This document shows positions 26,501 to 33,892 of a DNA stretch of 34,635 bases, one piece after another (the stretch's first letter is position 1; each line of letters opens with the position of its first letter). The translations under genes and the position numbers were made by a program. The stretch is from contig JAIYDH010000340.1 of the NCBI GenBank assembly GCA_027487585.1, positions 1 through 34,635 on the forward strand. The letters run 5' to 3'. The notes under the pieces are model-generated. The model saw only the letters and a list, made by a program, of their open reading frames with translations. It did not search any database and was not told the DNA's origin. The DNA comes from Rubrivivax sp. GTDB taxonomy: Bacteria > Pseudomonadota > Gammaproteobacteria > Burkholderiales > Burkholderiaceae_C.

Positions 26501-26875
26501 GTAGACACGCCGGATCTCGTCCCGGAACCACTCCATGTCCGGGCCAACCTCGCGCCCCCAGCGCAAGACCCCCCCATCGGTCTCCCAGGCCTCGATTTCT
26601 TCGATGCGGCCGCTGGGCATCTTCTTTTTCTTGAGAGTCTTGTTGAGCGTGCCCCCCAGCCGCTTCAGGAGCTCATCGCGCTTGTCCTTGTCGCCCGGGT
26701 CAGGCAACAGCGTGGCGATCAAAGCCGCACGGCTGGCCGCAAGGGGGCGACGTGCCGGCCAGATGTGCAGCGTGGAGATGTGCCCATGGCGCACGTTCTT
26801 TTCGTGCACCGAGTCGATGGACGTCTGCTTGAGCGGAAAGGCGACTTCGATGAGCCGCTTGTCGTTGTTACTCAT
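23594..26875 (-). CDS. DUF1156-domain N6-adenine-type DNA methyltransferase
   Basis: This 1093-residue enzyme begins with the DUF1156 segment (EVAFPLKQTSIDS-type start, then HIWPARRPLAASRA near residues 37-50). The SAM-binding motif is LDPFSGGG (133-140), with AVDINP (155-160) as the acidic-loop motif. The catalytic motif TDPPYYD has DPPY at 659-662. The order SAM motif first, DPPY last, separated by a long insert, fits this family. Two zinc-ribbon-like pairs occur in the insert (CKAC near 349 and CPCC near 422). A highly acidic linker lies near 965-990. It sits 13 bases after the NYN gene with AAGGAT before its ATG. It probably marks host DNA as self. Confidence 0.93.
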   Translation of the reverse strand: MSNNDKRLIEVAFPLKQTSIDSVHEKNVRHGHISTLHIWPARRPLAASRAALIATLLPDPGDKDKRDELLKRLGGTLNKTLKKKKMPSGRIEEIEAWETDGGVLRWGREVGPDMEWFRDEIRRVYGGRQPKVLDPFSGGGAIPLEAMRLGCDVTAVDINPVAWLVLRCTLEYPQRHATFNRPLPAFVSTDETFMTGYLKAKDMTPAQIKRHLRDAKTKQAVLPPSSVMETVERGENLSLLERPEVDSDLMQAGLAWHVRAWGHWVLEKAREELATLYPTYAEYCSVKPYRRVHLDVDEPLKRVPLNDAGQHQVEMLNTGFDAAYLDNPTNPRWVAKPTVAYLWARTVSCKACRAEVPLLKTRWLAKKENKRVVLTMRPRGDRSGVEFGIDTDAKTQGGNAAQRREYDKKLGQGTMSRSGVTCPCCGTIMISEDLRLAGRMDRLGAVITCVVVDGMAGKEYRLPTMHEIQVAAAAKSELERAFAGVPFGLPEELVPMGSSREGGGSAFTAPLYGLDLWHKIFSPRQLVSLATFVKTIREARHELAKAGYDTAEIEALSAYLQCGFDRMLDFNSSILAWITSVEAIGHTFVRFALPMNWDFSEAAPINSVRGGWWMCLDAVAESIETILRAANSVAPIPKVLNQSAIECPEVGAFDVIVTDPPYYDAIPYSDLMDYFYVWDRRQLADVSDAYRLAFDAPLGPKWRNDTNDGELIDDSSRFGGNREASKRNYEEGMARSFKACHTALRPEGRLVIVFAHKQPDAWETLVSAIIKAGFVVDGSWPIQTEQAARMRAQGSAALASSVWLVCRKRDPLARAGWDTQVLKEMEASITTKLRDFWDAGIRGPDFIWAATGPALESYSRYPAVKKASEPGALMSVTDFLGHVRRIVVDFVVGRVLSHGQGEPTPGDHPLDDVTTYYLLHRNDFGLKEAPAGPCILYAVSCGLSERELTDQYELLVRSGSAAAAEDEEDADEDEDGDADESPSSGGGGKYKLRDWRARKHRSLGMETASGRAIPLIDQVHKLMQLWVAGDVVKVNEFLDSRALRRSQVFIQLIQALIEKSRAEGCTEECSILERLQNYLRQVGSTAQAPLGLE

Positions 26876-26888
26876 CTCTAATCCTTGG

Positions 26889-27509
26889 TTATCGCCAGTG
26901 CGTTGGCCGCGTCAGGACAAATCCATCTGCGCGCTGCACCTGGTCCGGAAGCTGGGAGGCACGCAGCTTCGCCTCTCCTATGGTGAGATAGCCACTTGCG
27001 GCGCTGCACAGTGATGTCGAGTGCCGCCCTGGCGGTTCTGCGATGACGACACGTTTGGCCGGAAAGCGCGCCAGGACTTGCCGTACCGGAGTTGTCAGGT
27101 CACTGTCGGCCGAGAGGACAAGTGCGGTGTCGAACCGATCGTCGAAGGCATCGGCCATCATCTGCACGGCGATGTTGACATCGGTCATCTTCTCCTCGTA
27201 GTCCATCCATCCCGCACCGCAGGCACGGCATCGTCTCGGTTTCTCAAGGTAGTGCCCGAGTTGGACGCTGACGTTTGGCAAAGTGGACAGAGCCTCCAGA
27301 TAGGAGGCTTGGCGCCGCATGTCGTCCAGGTTTTGACCGTTGGCCCTGATGCGTGTCGTGAAGTAGTGCGTGGCAGCCAGTTGCTGACCGGGCTTGAGCA
27401 GTGAGTGCGATAGGGCGTGCAGGTCGAGCCAGTAGTACTTACGCCAGCCCTTGCTCCGGAGCCCGAAGTACAGATTGAAGCCATCAATGTAGGTAATAAC
27501 CCTGGTCAT
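26889..27509 (-). CDS. NYN-domain (PIN-like) ribonuclease
   Basis: This 206-residue protein has a NYN fold. Conserved acids are visible as Asp9 (YIDGFNLYFG), Asp110 (EKMTDVNIAV) and the Asp135/Asp137 pair (VLSADSDL), the usual metal-binding set of these RNases. A single CRAC pair (Cys94, Cys97) is present. GGAG lies 8 bases before the ATG at 27509. It lies between the helicase and methyltransferase genes in the same orientation, so it is part of the array, and a candidate small RNA is transcribed away from its start. NYN nucleases are not core members of classical DISARM. Confidence 0.9.
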   Translation of the reverse strand: MTRVITYIDGFNLYFGLRSKGWRKYYWLDLHALSHSLLKPGQQLAATHYFTTRIRANGQNLDDMRRQASYLEALSTLPNVSVQLGHYLEKPRRCRACGAGWMDYEEKMTDVNIAVQMMADAFDDRFDTALVLSADSDLTTPVRQVLARFPAKRVVIAEPPGRHSTSLCSAASGYLTIGEAKLRASQLPDQVQRADGFVLTRPTHWR

Positions 27510-27542
27510 GGTGCCGACTCCATCACATCTTGGCGAAGCCGG

Positions 27543-27573
27543 TTGACAAAGGTAGGCGTCCGGGTGCTATCCT
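27543..27573 (+). promoter_or_regulatory. Promoter of the candidate small RNA
   Basis: A perfect -35 TTGACA (27543-27548) and an extended -10 TGCTATCCT (hexamer 27568-27573) are spaced by 19 bases, slightly long. They face away from the NYN gene and lead into two hairpins. Confidence 0.5.
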
Positions 27574-27579
27574 TGAGCC

Positions 27580-27642
27580 TTAACCCCGCCGGAGATCGCA
27601 TCTCCGGCCCGACGCCTCCCTCGTGGAGGCGTTTCTCTTTCT
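27580..27642 (+). ncRNA. Candidate small structured RNA between helicase and NYN genes
   Basis: From the predicted start near 27580 the transcript would be about 60 nucleotides. It contains a perfect 9-bp hairpin (GCCGGAGAT/ATCTCCGGC, 27588-27608, loop CGC), then a perfect 8-bp terminator hairpin with a T-rich tail. No open frame fits. The tail is T-rich only on the plus strand, so the array genes on the minus strand do not explain it. It may be a regulatory or guide-like RNA, or a target or inhibitor of the adjacent NYN RNase. Confidence 0.5.
27612..27642 (+). terminator. Rho-independent terminator of the small RNA
   Basis: ACGCCTCC and GGAGGCGT pair perfectly around a CTCGT loop (27612-27632), followed by TTCTCTTTCT. 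On the minus strand no T-run follows, so it acts rightward. Confidence 0.6.
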
Positions 27643-27654
27643 GGCGCTCGTTGC

Positions 27655-30600
27655 TCATTCGACGGCCTCCGATGCGTTGGCAATGTCACCGTAGGTGATG
27701 GCCACGCTGCCGCGCGCCTTGGCGATCAGCTTGGCGAAGGGGTCCTGCACCCTGAGGAGGCGTGGCTGTGTTCCACCGCAATCGAACACGGCATAGAGCC
27801 AGTAGCGCTCGCGGAGGATGCAAGCGCGAGCCCACTCGTTCTCGGTCAGCTCAATCTCGCCGATACCTACACGCCCCTTGACCTCGATGCCGCGCTCTTC
27901 ACTGGCGCGCTTGGACATGAGGTCGAAGCCCGGGTAGTCGTTCAGGCCTGCCAAGCGCGCCTTCGGGGGCGTGGAGACATCGCGCACATCGGCGCCTCGG
28001 GCCGCCTCGAACGCGATGGCCACCTCGACGGCGATGCGCTCGACTTCGGCGTCACGGGCCTTGATGTCGTCGGGGTCGGTGGAGGGCTGAATGAGCGCGG
28101 TAGCCAGCATCTCGACGCGGCCGGGCTGGATCAGCTCGACCTCGCGCCGCGCTTGTAGCAAAGCCTGCTCGCGACGTTGGGCCAGACTCTTCTGCTGGGC
28201 CTTGATGCGATCCAGCTCGGCATGAGCGGCCCGGTTTCCGTCTCGAGCCTTTTCTGTGAAGCGCTTACGAGCCGCCGCCAGTTCGGACTCCTGGTAGTCG
28301 AACGCCCGCTGCAGGTATTCCTCGGTTTCTGTGAGTCGCGTCGTGGCGCTCATGCGCTGCAGATCCGCCAGCTTGGCAACCATATCGAGCTGGATGTGTT
28401 CCTGCGCGGCTAGGCGCCAGGTGTCACTTTGGGCCAAAAAGACCACGCTGCTGGGGCTCGGCTTCGGTGTCGGCTTCAGGAGCAGCAGGTGTTCGACCGG
28501 CGTCTCGATCAGGCGTCCATCGGCGTACTGCTTGAGTCCGACCAGGCGTTGCTCGATGGCATCCGGGCTGTGGAATGCCGGCAGCCCGGGGTCGACGCCC
28601 CTCTCGACGGTGACGCGTGCAACATGGAACAAGTACGGGGCGGTGGCGCTGACGTCCGTGAAGATCGCGCCCCGTAGCGCTTGGTTGCGAGCGCTCTCGA
28701 TAGCGATTGCCGACAGCCGTTCGAAGACGGGCTCACCAGGATGCAGGAAGATGGCGTCACGCCCCTCGTCTGGGCGGTACACGGTGAACCGGTTGCGCGC
28801 CGACTCAGGGTAGGTTTCGAGCAAGGGAAGGATGCTGTCGAGTACGCCGCGCTTGCGTGGCCGCATGAAGAAGTGCTCATCGAGATCCCCGACGAAGTCG
28901 ATGCCGACGACCGGGGCGACGTGTTCGAGGTAGCGGCGCACATAGCCGGGCAACAGGCGGCGCATTTCTTCGATGGCCATGGCCTCGCGGAGACGTGGAA
29001 GATCGCTCAGCACATCACCGCCGGTGCCGTAGATGGACACTTCCCGCGCCTCGATCGCCTTAATCTGCTCCGGCGTCAGTTGACCGGCCAGCTCCAGGGC
29101 CTTCTTGTCCGCCTCGTCGTCGGACTCGACGGCCCGCTGGATGTAGTCGGTGATGGCCATGCCTTCGAAGATGCGGCCCACGACGTCGAAAACCTTGTCG
29201 GAGCCGAGCTGCTTGCGGATCTCCTCCAGCTTGTCCAGCAGGGTCTTGATGACCCGGCCCTCGCGAGTTTTGCCGGCGACAAGGTTGACGATGGCGACGC
29301 GATCCCGCTTCTGGCCGTAGCGGTGGATGCGGCCCATGCGCTGCTCAAGCCGCGCTGGGTTCCATGGCACGTCGTAGTTGAACAGGATCCAGCAGAACTG
29401 TAGGTTGATGCCCTCCGCCGCAGCGTCGGTGCCGATGAAGAAGCGCGCCCCTTTGCCTTCGGTGTCGTGGGGTCTGCGGAAGCGCTCGACCTGGGCGTCG
29501 CGCTGCTCGAAGCCCAGCCCCCCGTGGATGTAGGCCACCTGGTCGGCGTAGCCCATACCTTCGAGGCGCCGAGTGAGGAACTCCAGGGTGTCTCGGTGCT
29601 CTGTGTAGATGATGACCTTCTGGTCGCGGTACTGCGGCGCACGCAGCAGCTCAGCCATGCGCTCGAACTTGGACTCCTGGCCGCTGGCATGAACGGATTC
29701 GGCCAGGGCAATCAGCTCTTGCACTTGGCCGCGCTCGTCCATCAACTCCGCCAGGCTGGTGGCGATGAACGCCCCGAGCGCCTCGGCCTCACTCTCCTCG
29801 TGTTCGTCCACGCCGGCAGTCGAGGTCTCTTCGTCCGCTGTCTTCGCGGCCAGGACGTCCACCAACCGCCCCTCGCGCACCTTGCGGTTGAGGCGCTCCT
29901 GCTGACTGCGGAGTTCGTCCTCGGGCACCCGACCGGACTGGATGTCATCGATCAGCGCGTTGAGTTTGGCGAGGCGGTTCCGGAAGGAGCAGAGCAAGGC
30001 CCAGGTGCTGCTGGCCATGCGCCGCTGGAACACGGTCATGGCGAACCGTGCGGCCTGACGGTTCAGTAGACGGGCCTGGTTGTAGTAGTGACGGATGTAG
30101 GTCGTGGTGCGGTCGTACAACGCCTGTTCGCTGATCTCGCCCTGCGAGAGGTCGTAGCTGACCGTGTCGCAGAGCCGCTGGGCATACAAGGGCTTGCCGC
30201 GCAGGTCGACCATCTCCTCCTTGACGCGGCGAACGAAGTAGCGGTCACGGGACTCGCGCGGGAACTTTGCCCAGGCGGTCTCGGTGCTGAAGATCTCAGG
30301 CTCCAGCAGGCGCCACAGGCAGTAGTAGGGGTACTCCTTCCCCATGTGCGGCGTGGCCGTGAGCAGCAACAGATGGTGCGCTGCCCAGGGCATGCGCCAC
30401 TCCTCGGGCAGATCCCGCACGCCGGCAATCGTCTCCGCCAGGCGGTAACGGTCCGTGGCGCGGAACGACCCGTCCAGGTCGCGGTTGGCGGAGAGTTTGT
30501 GCGCCTCGTCGAACACGACGAGGTCGTAGGGTGCGACCTGCGAGTCGCGCAGGGCATTGAACAGACGCGGGGAGCGCAGGCTGTCGATGCTCACCACGAC

Positions 30601-31242
30601 GAGGTCGCTGCCAAGGCCGACGAATGGATTGCCGTCCTTAGTGTCGGCGCCCGTCACGATCTTGAACTGCAGCTGAAAGAGCTTGTGCAGTTCGCGGTAC
30701 CAGTTGCCCACCAAACCAGCAGGCGCAACAACCATGACGCGCCGGATCGTCCGCCGTGACAGGCTCTCGCGGACGTAGAGCCCGGTCATGATGGTCTTGC
30801 CGGCGCCGGCATCGTCGGCCAGGAGGAAGCGCAGGCGGTGCTGGGGCAGCATGCGCTGGTAGACCGCGATCCTCTGATGCGGCAGTGGATCAATCTCGCT
30901 GATCTCGGTCGCAAACGCGGGGTTAAACAGGTGCCCATAGGACAGCCGCTCGCCCTCTACGAGCACGCGCAGTGCGTTTGCGTCCCCGAGGAAGTCAAGG
31001 CGGGGCGTCGCTTCGTGGGCGTCGCCAGATTGCGCGTTGCCGCTCGTCTCCGCCGAAGCCGCTCCACGCGCATCTGACCGAATCGCTAGATCATTCAGCT
31101 TGGCCACGCCCATGGCGGACGGCTTCGATTGGCCGTTCTCCCACCGGTTCAGCGTAACGAACGAGACCCCTAGCAGCTCTGCGAACTGCTGCTGAGTCAA
31201 GTCCAGTGTCTTGCGGAGATGGCGGATCTGCTCTGGTCTCAT
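27655..31242 (-). CDS. DrmD-like SNF2 helicase with N-terminal HTH and DUF3883-like tail
   Basis: This is a 1195-residue protein. Residues 1-45 are an XRE-type HTH (LTQQQFAELLGVSFVTLNRW). Helicase motifs follow: Walker A DDAGAGKT (143-150), DEAH (245-248), LLLTATPHMG near 300, and a C-terminal lobe ending in QRMGRIHRYGQ. The body resembles DrmD of class 1 DISARM. The last about 110 residues (NDYPGFDL, GIEVKG, ENEWARA) look like a DUF3883 nuclease-like domain. I prefer the ATG at 31242 because the HTH starts there; a GTG at 31278 is an alternative. It is the first gene of the array, divergent from the GTPase, and may autoregulate through the palindrome at 31271-31286. Confidence 0.88.
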   Translation of the reverse strand: MRPEQIRHLRKTLDLTQQQFAELLGVSFVTLNRWENGQSKPSAMGVAKLNDLAIRSDARGAASAETSGNAQSGDAHEATPRLDFLGDANALRVLVEGERLSYGHLFNPAFATEISEIDPLPHQRIAVYQRMLPQHRLRFLLADDAGAGKTIMTGLYVRESLSRRTIRRVMVVAPAGLVGNWYRELHKLFQLQFKIVTGADTKDGNPFVGLGSDLVVVSIDSLRSPRLFNALRDSQVAPYDLVVFDEAHKLSANRDLDGSFRATDRYRLAETIAGVRDLPEEWRMPWAAHHLLLLTATPHMGKEYPYYCLWRLLEPEIFSTETAWAKFPRESRDRYFVRRVKEEMVDLRGKPLYAQRLCDTVSYDLSQGEISEQALYDRTTTYIRHYYNQARLLNRQAARFAMTVFQRRMASSTWALLCSFRNRLAKLNALIDDIQSGRVPEDELRSQQERLNRKVREGRLVDVLAAKTADEETSTAGVDEHEESEAEALGAFIATSLAELMDERGQVQELIALAESVHASGQESKFERMAELLRAPQYRDQKVIIYTEHRDTLEFLTRRLEGMGYADQVAYIHGGLGFEQRDAQVERFRRPHDTEGKGARFFIGTDAAAEGINLQFCWILFNYDVPWNPARLEQRMGRIHRYGQKRDRVAIVNLVAGKTREGRVIKTLLDKLEEIRKQLGSDKVFDVVGRIFEGMAITDYIQRAVESDDEADKKALELAGQLTPEQIKAIEAREVSIYGTGGDVLSDLPRLREAMAIEEMRRLLPGYVRRYLEHVAPVVGIDFVGDLDEHFFMRPRKRGVLDSILPLLETYPESARNRFTVYRPDEGRDAIFLHPGEPVFERLSAIAIESARNQALRGAIFTDVSATAPYLFHVARVTVERGVDPGLPAFHSPDAIEQRLVGLKQYADGRLIETPVEHLLLLKPTPKPSPSSVVFLAQSDTWRLAAQEHIQLDMVAKLADLQRMSATTRLTETEEYLQRAFDYQESELAAARKRFTEKARDGNRAAHAELDRIKAQQKSLAQRREQALLQARREVELIQPGRVEMLATALIQPSTDPDDIKARDAEVERIAVEVAIAFEAARGADVRDVSTPPKARLAGLNDYPGFDLMSKRASEERGIEVKGRVGIGEIELTENEWARACILRERYWLYAVFDCGGTQPRLLRVQDPFAKLIAKARGSVAITYGDIANASEAVE

Positions 31243-31270
31243 GATGGCCGTCTGGCGTTTTCTGCAACTG

Positions 31271-31286
31271 TATATCACTCGATATA
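31271..31286. promoter_or_regulatory. Operator-like palindrome between the two HTH genes
   Basis: TATATC-ACTC-GATATA is a perfect 6+6 inverted repeat about 30 bases upstream of the helicase start codon, inside AT-rich DNA that probably also holds that promoter. Both divergent genes encode XRE-type HTH domains, so either could bind it. Confidence 0.5.
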
Positions 31287-31369
31287 AACACGCAAGTTGG
31301 TCACGCGATCGTTGCTTCCGAGCTCAACCCCCTCTGATCGCCCCCGGCAGTGAATGACATGCTACTTCT

Positions 31370-31399
31370 TTGACTTGAAAAGAGAAAACTTGCTATACT
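31370..31399 (+). promoter_or_regulatory. Promoter of the HTH-GTPase gene
   Basis: TTGACT (31370-31375) and TATACT (31394-31399) are 18 bases apart, and the -10 is extended by TGC. This near-consensus promoter should start transcription near 31406, 23 bases before the ATG at 31429. An upstream in-frame ATG at 31354 would lie before the promoter and is rejected. Confidence 0.75.
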
Positions 31400-31428
31400 T
31401 GGCACGCAAACTTTCATGGAGCGTTGCC

Positions 31429-33600
31429 ATGGCTGACCGTCCGTCAAGTCCGAACCCGGCAGATCTCGGGCGCTACCTGCTTCAGTTGCGCGATGAGGCC
31501 AAGCTCACCCAGTCAGTTGTGGCGGACAAAGTTCGCCTTAGCGCAGCGGTGTTGTCTCGGATCGAAACCGGCGACAGGCCCGCTTCGCTGGAGGAGGTCC
31601 TTGAGATCCTGAAGGCAATCGCCTCCGAAGACTCTCTGAGGCTGGCTGGCGCCTTGCAGCGTGACTGGCAGGCGTTGCCCATGCCGCCACTGGACCACGG
31701 CGACCAAGATCAGCTTTGGGAGGCCGAGCAGGTGGCGCGACAGCTCGACGCATTGCGCCAGGACCCGGAGCTGCCTCAATCGTTCAGCCGTCGTGTCGGT
31801 GAATACATCGACGAGTTGCGGCGCTGCGCTGGGCTGCTGCTCAAGCGCGAGCACCAAGTCGCGTTCATTGGTGCGATCGGAGTTGGCAAGTCCACGGCCA
31901 TCTGCCACTTGGCTGACCTGACCGTGCGGCGCGATGACGGCAAGCTGCAACCGGTGCTGGCCGATGGCGCTGGCGGGACAACGCTCTGCGAGGTGCACCT
32001 GCTACCAGCCCCACAGTTCGGCATCTCGATCGAACCGCGCACGGCCGATGAAATTCGGGAGGACGTTCGCGACTTTGCTGAACACCTCCTCAAGGGAACC
32101 ACGGGTGCTGAGGAAGAGGGGTCTCGCCCCGGTGAGTCACAGGGGACCTACATCGAGGTTGCACGAGCAATCAGGAACATGGCCGACTTGGCCACGAAGA
32201 CGTCAAGGGATGAAGCGGGCAAGCGCACCGTGTTCGACCCGGCGAAAGAACTCGCAGACAGACTCCCGTCTGTTCGTGAGCTCACCGCCGAGATCCTTGC
32301 ACGCATGAACCTGCATACGCGAGACCGTCGCCAGATTTGGTACGAGCCCGCATCCGGAAAAAGTCCTCAAGCTTGGCTGCGCGAGGAGTTCAGGCGCGTC
32401 AACGATGGCAAGAACCCCGAGTTCACGTTGCCTCGCCGGATCGACGTGATGGTCAAGCGCCCGCTCCTAAAGGTCGATGGGCTGTCGGTCCGTCTGATCG
32501 ACACCAAAGGCATTCATGCCACCGCGGCACGAGAGGACCTCGAAGTCCATCTGCGAGATCCGCACACTCTGACGGTGTTGTGCTCGGCGTTCAACGAAGC
32601 ACCGGGGGGATTTGCGCTGCAGTTGCTCGGGCGAGCCCTTGAGGGCGGCGCCAGAGCCCTGGAGGTTTGCTCGTCCGTTCTAGTCTTGGCGCAGCATGAC
32701 CAAGCGCTGGCCGTGGTCGACGATGCCACCGGCAGTCCCGTTGAATCCGTCGAAGATGGCTATGACCTGAAGCGCGAAAACGCGCTCATGAACATGGCGA
32801 GTCTCGGGTTGAAGGACTACCGCATCGGCTTCTACAACTGCCTGAGCGACCCACCGGGCCACGCTCAACAGTTCCTGGTGGAGGGCCTAGAGCGCGCCCG
32901 AGGATCTTTCCGAAGGCAACTCGCCTCTGCAGTCAAGGGTGCGCGCGATCTGCTCGAGAACCAGCGCGAGCAGGCCAACCAAGCTGCGCTTGAGGAGGCC
33001 GCCCGAAGGCTGCGGCTCTGGATCAAGGAAAGTGAGAGGCTCCCGGCGATTCCGGGCTCGGTGCAGGACGAGTTGTTAGGCGAGCTCGTAGCCGCCAACG
33101 CGGCTGTTGTCTATGCAGCCACGCGCCGCGAAGGGGAGTGGCGCAACTTCAGCTACTCCTACCAGCTCGGATTTGGTGCCCGCAAGCTCTGCGTGACCGC
33201 CGCAGGTAGGCGGGTTGACGGGTTTGTCGACCACTGCCGTCTGCTTCGCGCGGATCCAGAACTCTCAGCAGCCCGGGAGCTGGTGGATCAGACCGAGCGT
33301 GTGATGCAAGCTGGGTTCGACCAGATGCAGAGCAAGGTTCAGCTGGTGGCCCAGACGTCGTATCGCGACGCCCTGAAGTCTGCCGCCGACCTTTGGCAGA
33401 AGTGCGTGGACGAATGGGGAAGGAGCCGCGGCTATCGCCAGGCGGTCGCGTCGTTCAGTCGAGAGTGGTTCTCGGCGGAGGCGCGGATCGTGATGGAGGG
33501 GGAGCTGCGAGCACTACTTGAGCGCGAGTGGGCAAGAGTTCTTCACGCGGTGGAAGTCCTGGTCGGGCCGGATCTCGGCGACGAGGTGCCAGGTTCCTAG
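31429..33600 (+). CDS. XRE-HTH protein fused to a dynamin-like GTPase domain
   Basis: This is a 723-residue protein. Residues 13-65 form an XRE-type HTH (LGRYLLQLRDEAKLTQ, LSRIETG). A P-loop GTPase follows: G1 GAIGVGKST (148-156) and a G3-like DTKG (358-361), separated by a long insert typical of large dynamin/GBP-type GTPases. The C-terminal 250 residues are helical and charged, probably coiled coil (about 505-560). The start has GGAG 7 bases upstream. It is divergent from the helicase and ends just before the transposon right end. It could sense infection and act as effector and repressor in one chain. DISARM lacks such a subunit as far as I know. A substrate-specific GTPase motif G4 is not clear. 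Confidence 0.72.
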   Translation: MADRPSSPNPADLGRYLLQLRDEAKLTQSVVADKVRLSAAVLSRIETGDRPASLEEVLEILKAIASEDSLRLAGALQRDWQALPMPPLDHGDQDQLWEAEQVARQLDALRQDPELPQSFSRRVGEYIDELRRCAGLLLKREHQVAFIGAIGVGKSTAICHLADLTVRRDDGKLQPVLADGAGGTTLCEVHLLPAPQFGISIEPRTADEIREDVRDFAEHLLKGTTGAEEEGSRPGESQGTYIEVARAIRNMADLATKTSRDEAGKRTVFDPAKELADRLPSVRELTAEILARMNLHTRDRRQIWYEPASGKSPQAWLREEFRRVNDGKNPEFTLPRRIDVMVKRPLLKVDGLSVRLIDTKGIHATAAREDLEVHLRDPHTLTVLCSAFNEAPGGFALQLLGRALEGGARALEVCSSVLVLAQHDQALAVVDDATGSPVESVEDGYDLKRENALMNMASLGLKDYRIGFYNCLSDPPGHAQQFLVEGLERARGSFRRQLASAVKGARDLLENQREQANQAALEEAARRLRLWIKESERLPAIPGSVQDELLGELVAANAAVVYAATRREGEWRNFSYSYQLGFGARKLCVTAAGRRVDGFVDHCRLLRADPELSAARELVDQTERVMQAGFDQMQSKVQLVAQTSYRDALKSAADLWQKCVDEWGRSRGYRQAVASFSREWFSAEARIVMEGELRALLEREWARVLHAVEVLVGPDLGDEVPGS

Positions 33601-33639
33601 GACGCGGTGAAGCGGCGGGGCCGGCGTACGAAGTCCCCT

Positions 33640-33729
33640 GGACAAAATCTTTGCCCCTTTGGGCGAATTAGACAAAAGGGGAGTGCCCCTTTGCTCCCCT
33701 GGGAGGACAAATCAAATTGCCCGTTCGCA
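33640..33729. repeat. Transposon right end with three TnsB-type binding sites
   Basis: The sites are GGACAAAATCTTTGCCCC (33640-33657), GACAAAAGGGGAGTGCCC (33671-33688) and GGACAAATCAAATTGCCC (33705-33722), inverted relative to those at the left end. The end finishes CGTTCGCA at 33729. TGCCCCTTTG recurs 32 bases apart (33652 and 33684). GGGGAG/CTCCCC (33678-33699) can pair across the middle site. Confidence 0.8.
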
Positions 33730-33734
33730 GTGGT
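33730..33734. repeat. Right copy of a candidate target-site duplication (GTGGT)
   Basis: It follows directly after the right terminal CA and matches GTGGT at 5382-5386. The two copies are out of phase by one base if both ends begin TGC. Confidence 0.5.
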
Positions 33735-33892
33735 TCGGGGGGCTGTCGGGGTGGAATGCGCCGGATTATCCGCGCCGCTCCCGCCGCGGCCACGGCCCGT
33801 CGGGGGTAAGGCCGGGCTGACGCCGGGTGCCCCGCAACGGGCCACCCGGCTGGGGGATCGGCCGCCGTCCCGGTGGCCGACAATCCCCTTCG
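33735..33892. other. Chromosomal recQ upstream region, formerly shared with ssb
   Basis: Very GC-rich non-coding DNA returns here, unlike the transposon. Before insertion it lay between the divergent ssb and recQ starts and probably held both promoters. No clear consensus promoter is visible. Confidence 0.5.

Larger units (their letters stand above)
5386..33729. mobile_element. Complete Tn7-like transposon carrying two defence-type cargo blocks
   Basis: The boundaries are inferred from terminal inverted repeats. Reading inward, the left end is TGCTTAGA then GGCAA, and the right end is TGCGAACG then GGCAA. By eye 18 of 25 terminal bases agree. Each end has three copies of the same site in inverted orientation, the layout of TnsB-binding sites in Tn7, where the first site also starts 8 bases from a TG terminus. 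Inside are tnsA, tnsB, tnsC and tniQ/tnsD with intact catalytic motifs. GTGGT lies at both junctions. The element separates ssb from recQ. Unlike canonical Tn7, the transposition operon sits in the middle with cargo on both sides. Confidence 0.85.

Noticed and set aside
25640..26881. Long plus-strand open frame opposite the DUF1156 methyltransferase
   Set aside because: It is a shadow frame; the minus strand encodes a complete methyltransferase with SAM and DPPY motifs.
31354..31428. Upstream ATG start for the HTH-GTPase
   Set aside because: That start lies before the predicted promoter at 31370-31399; the ATG at 31429 has a good RBS and begins just before the HTH domain.
5386..33729. CRISPR-associated transposon
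   Set aside because: No cas genes and no repeat-spacer array are visible; the long TniQ fits protein-guided target choice.
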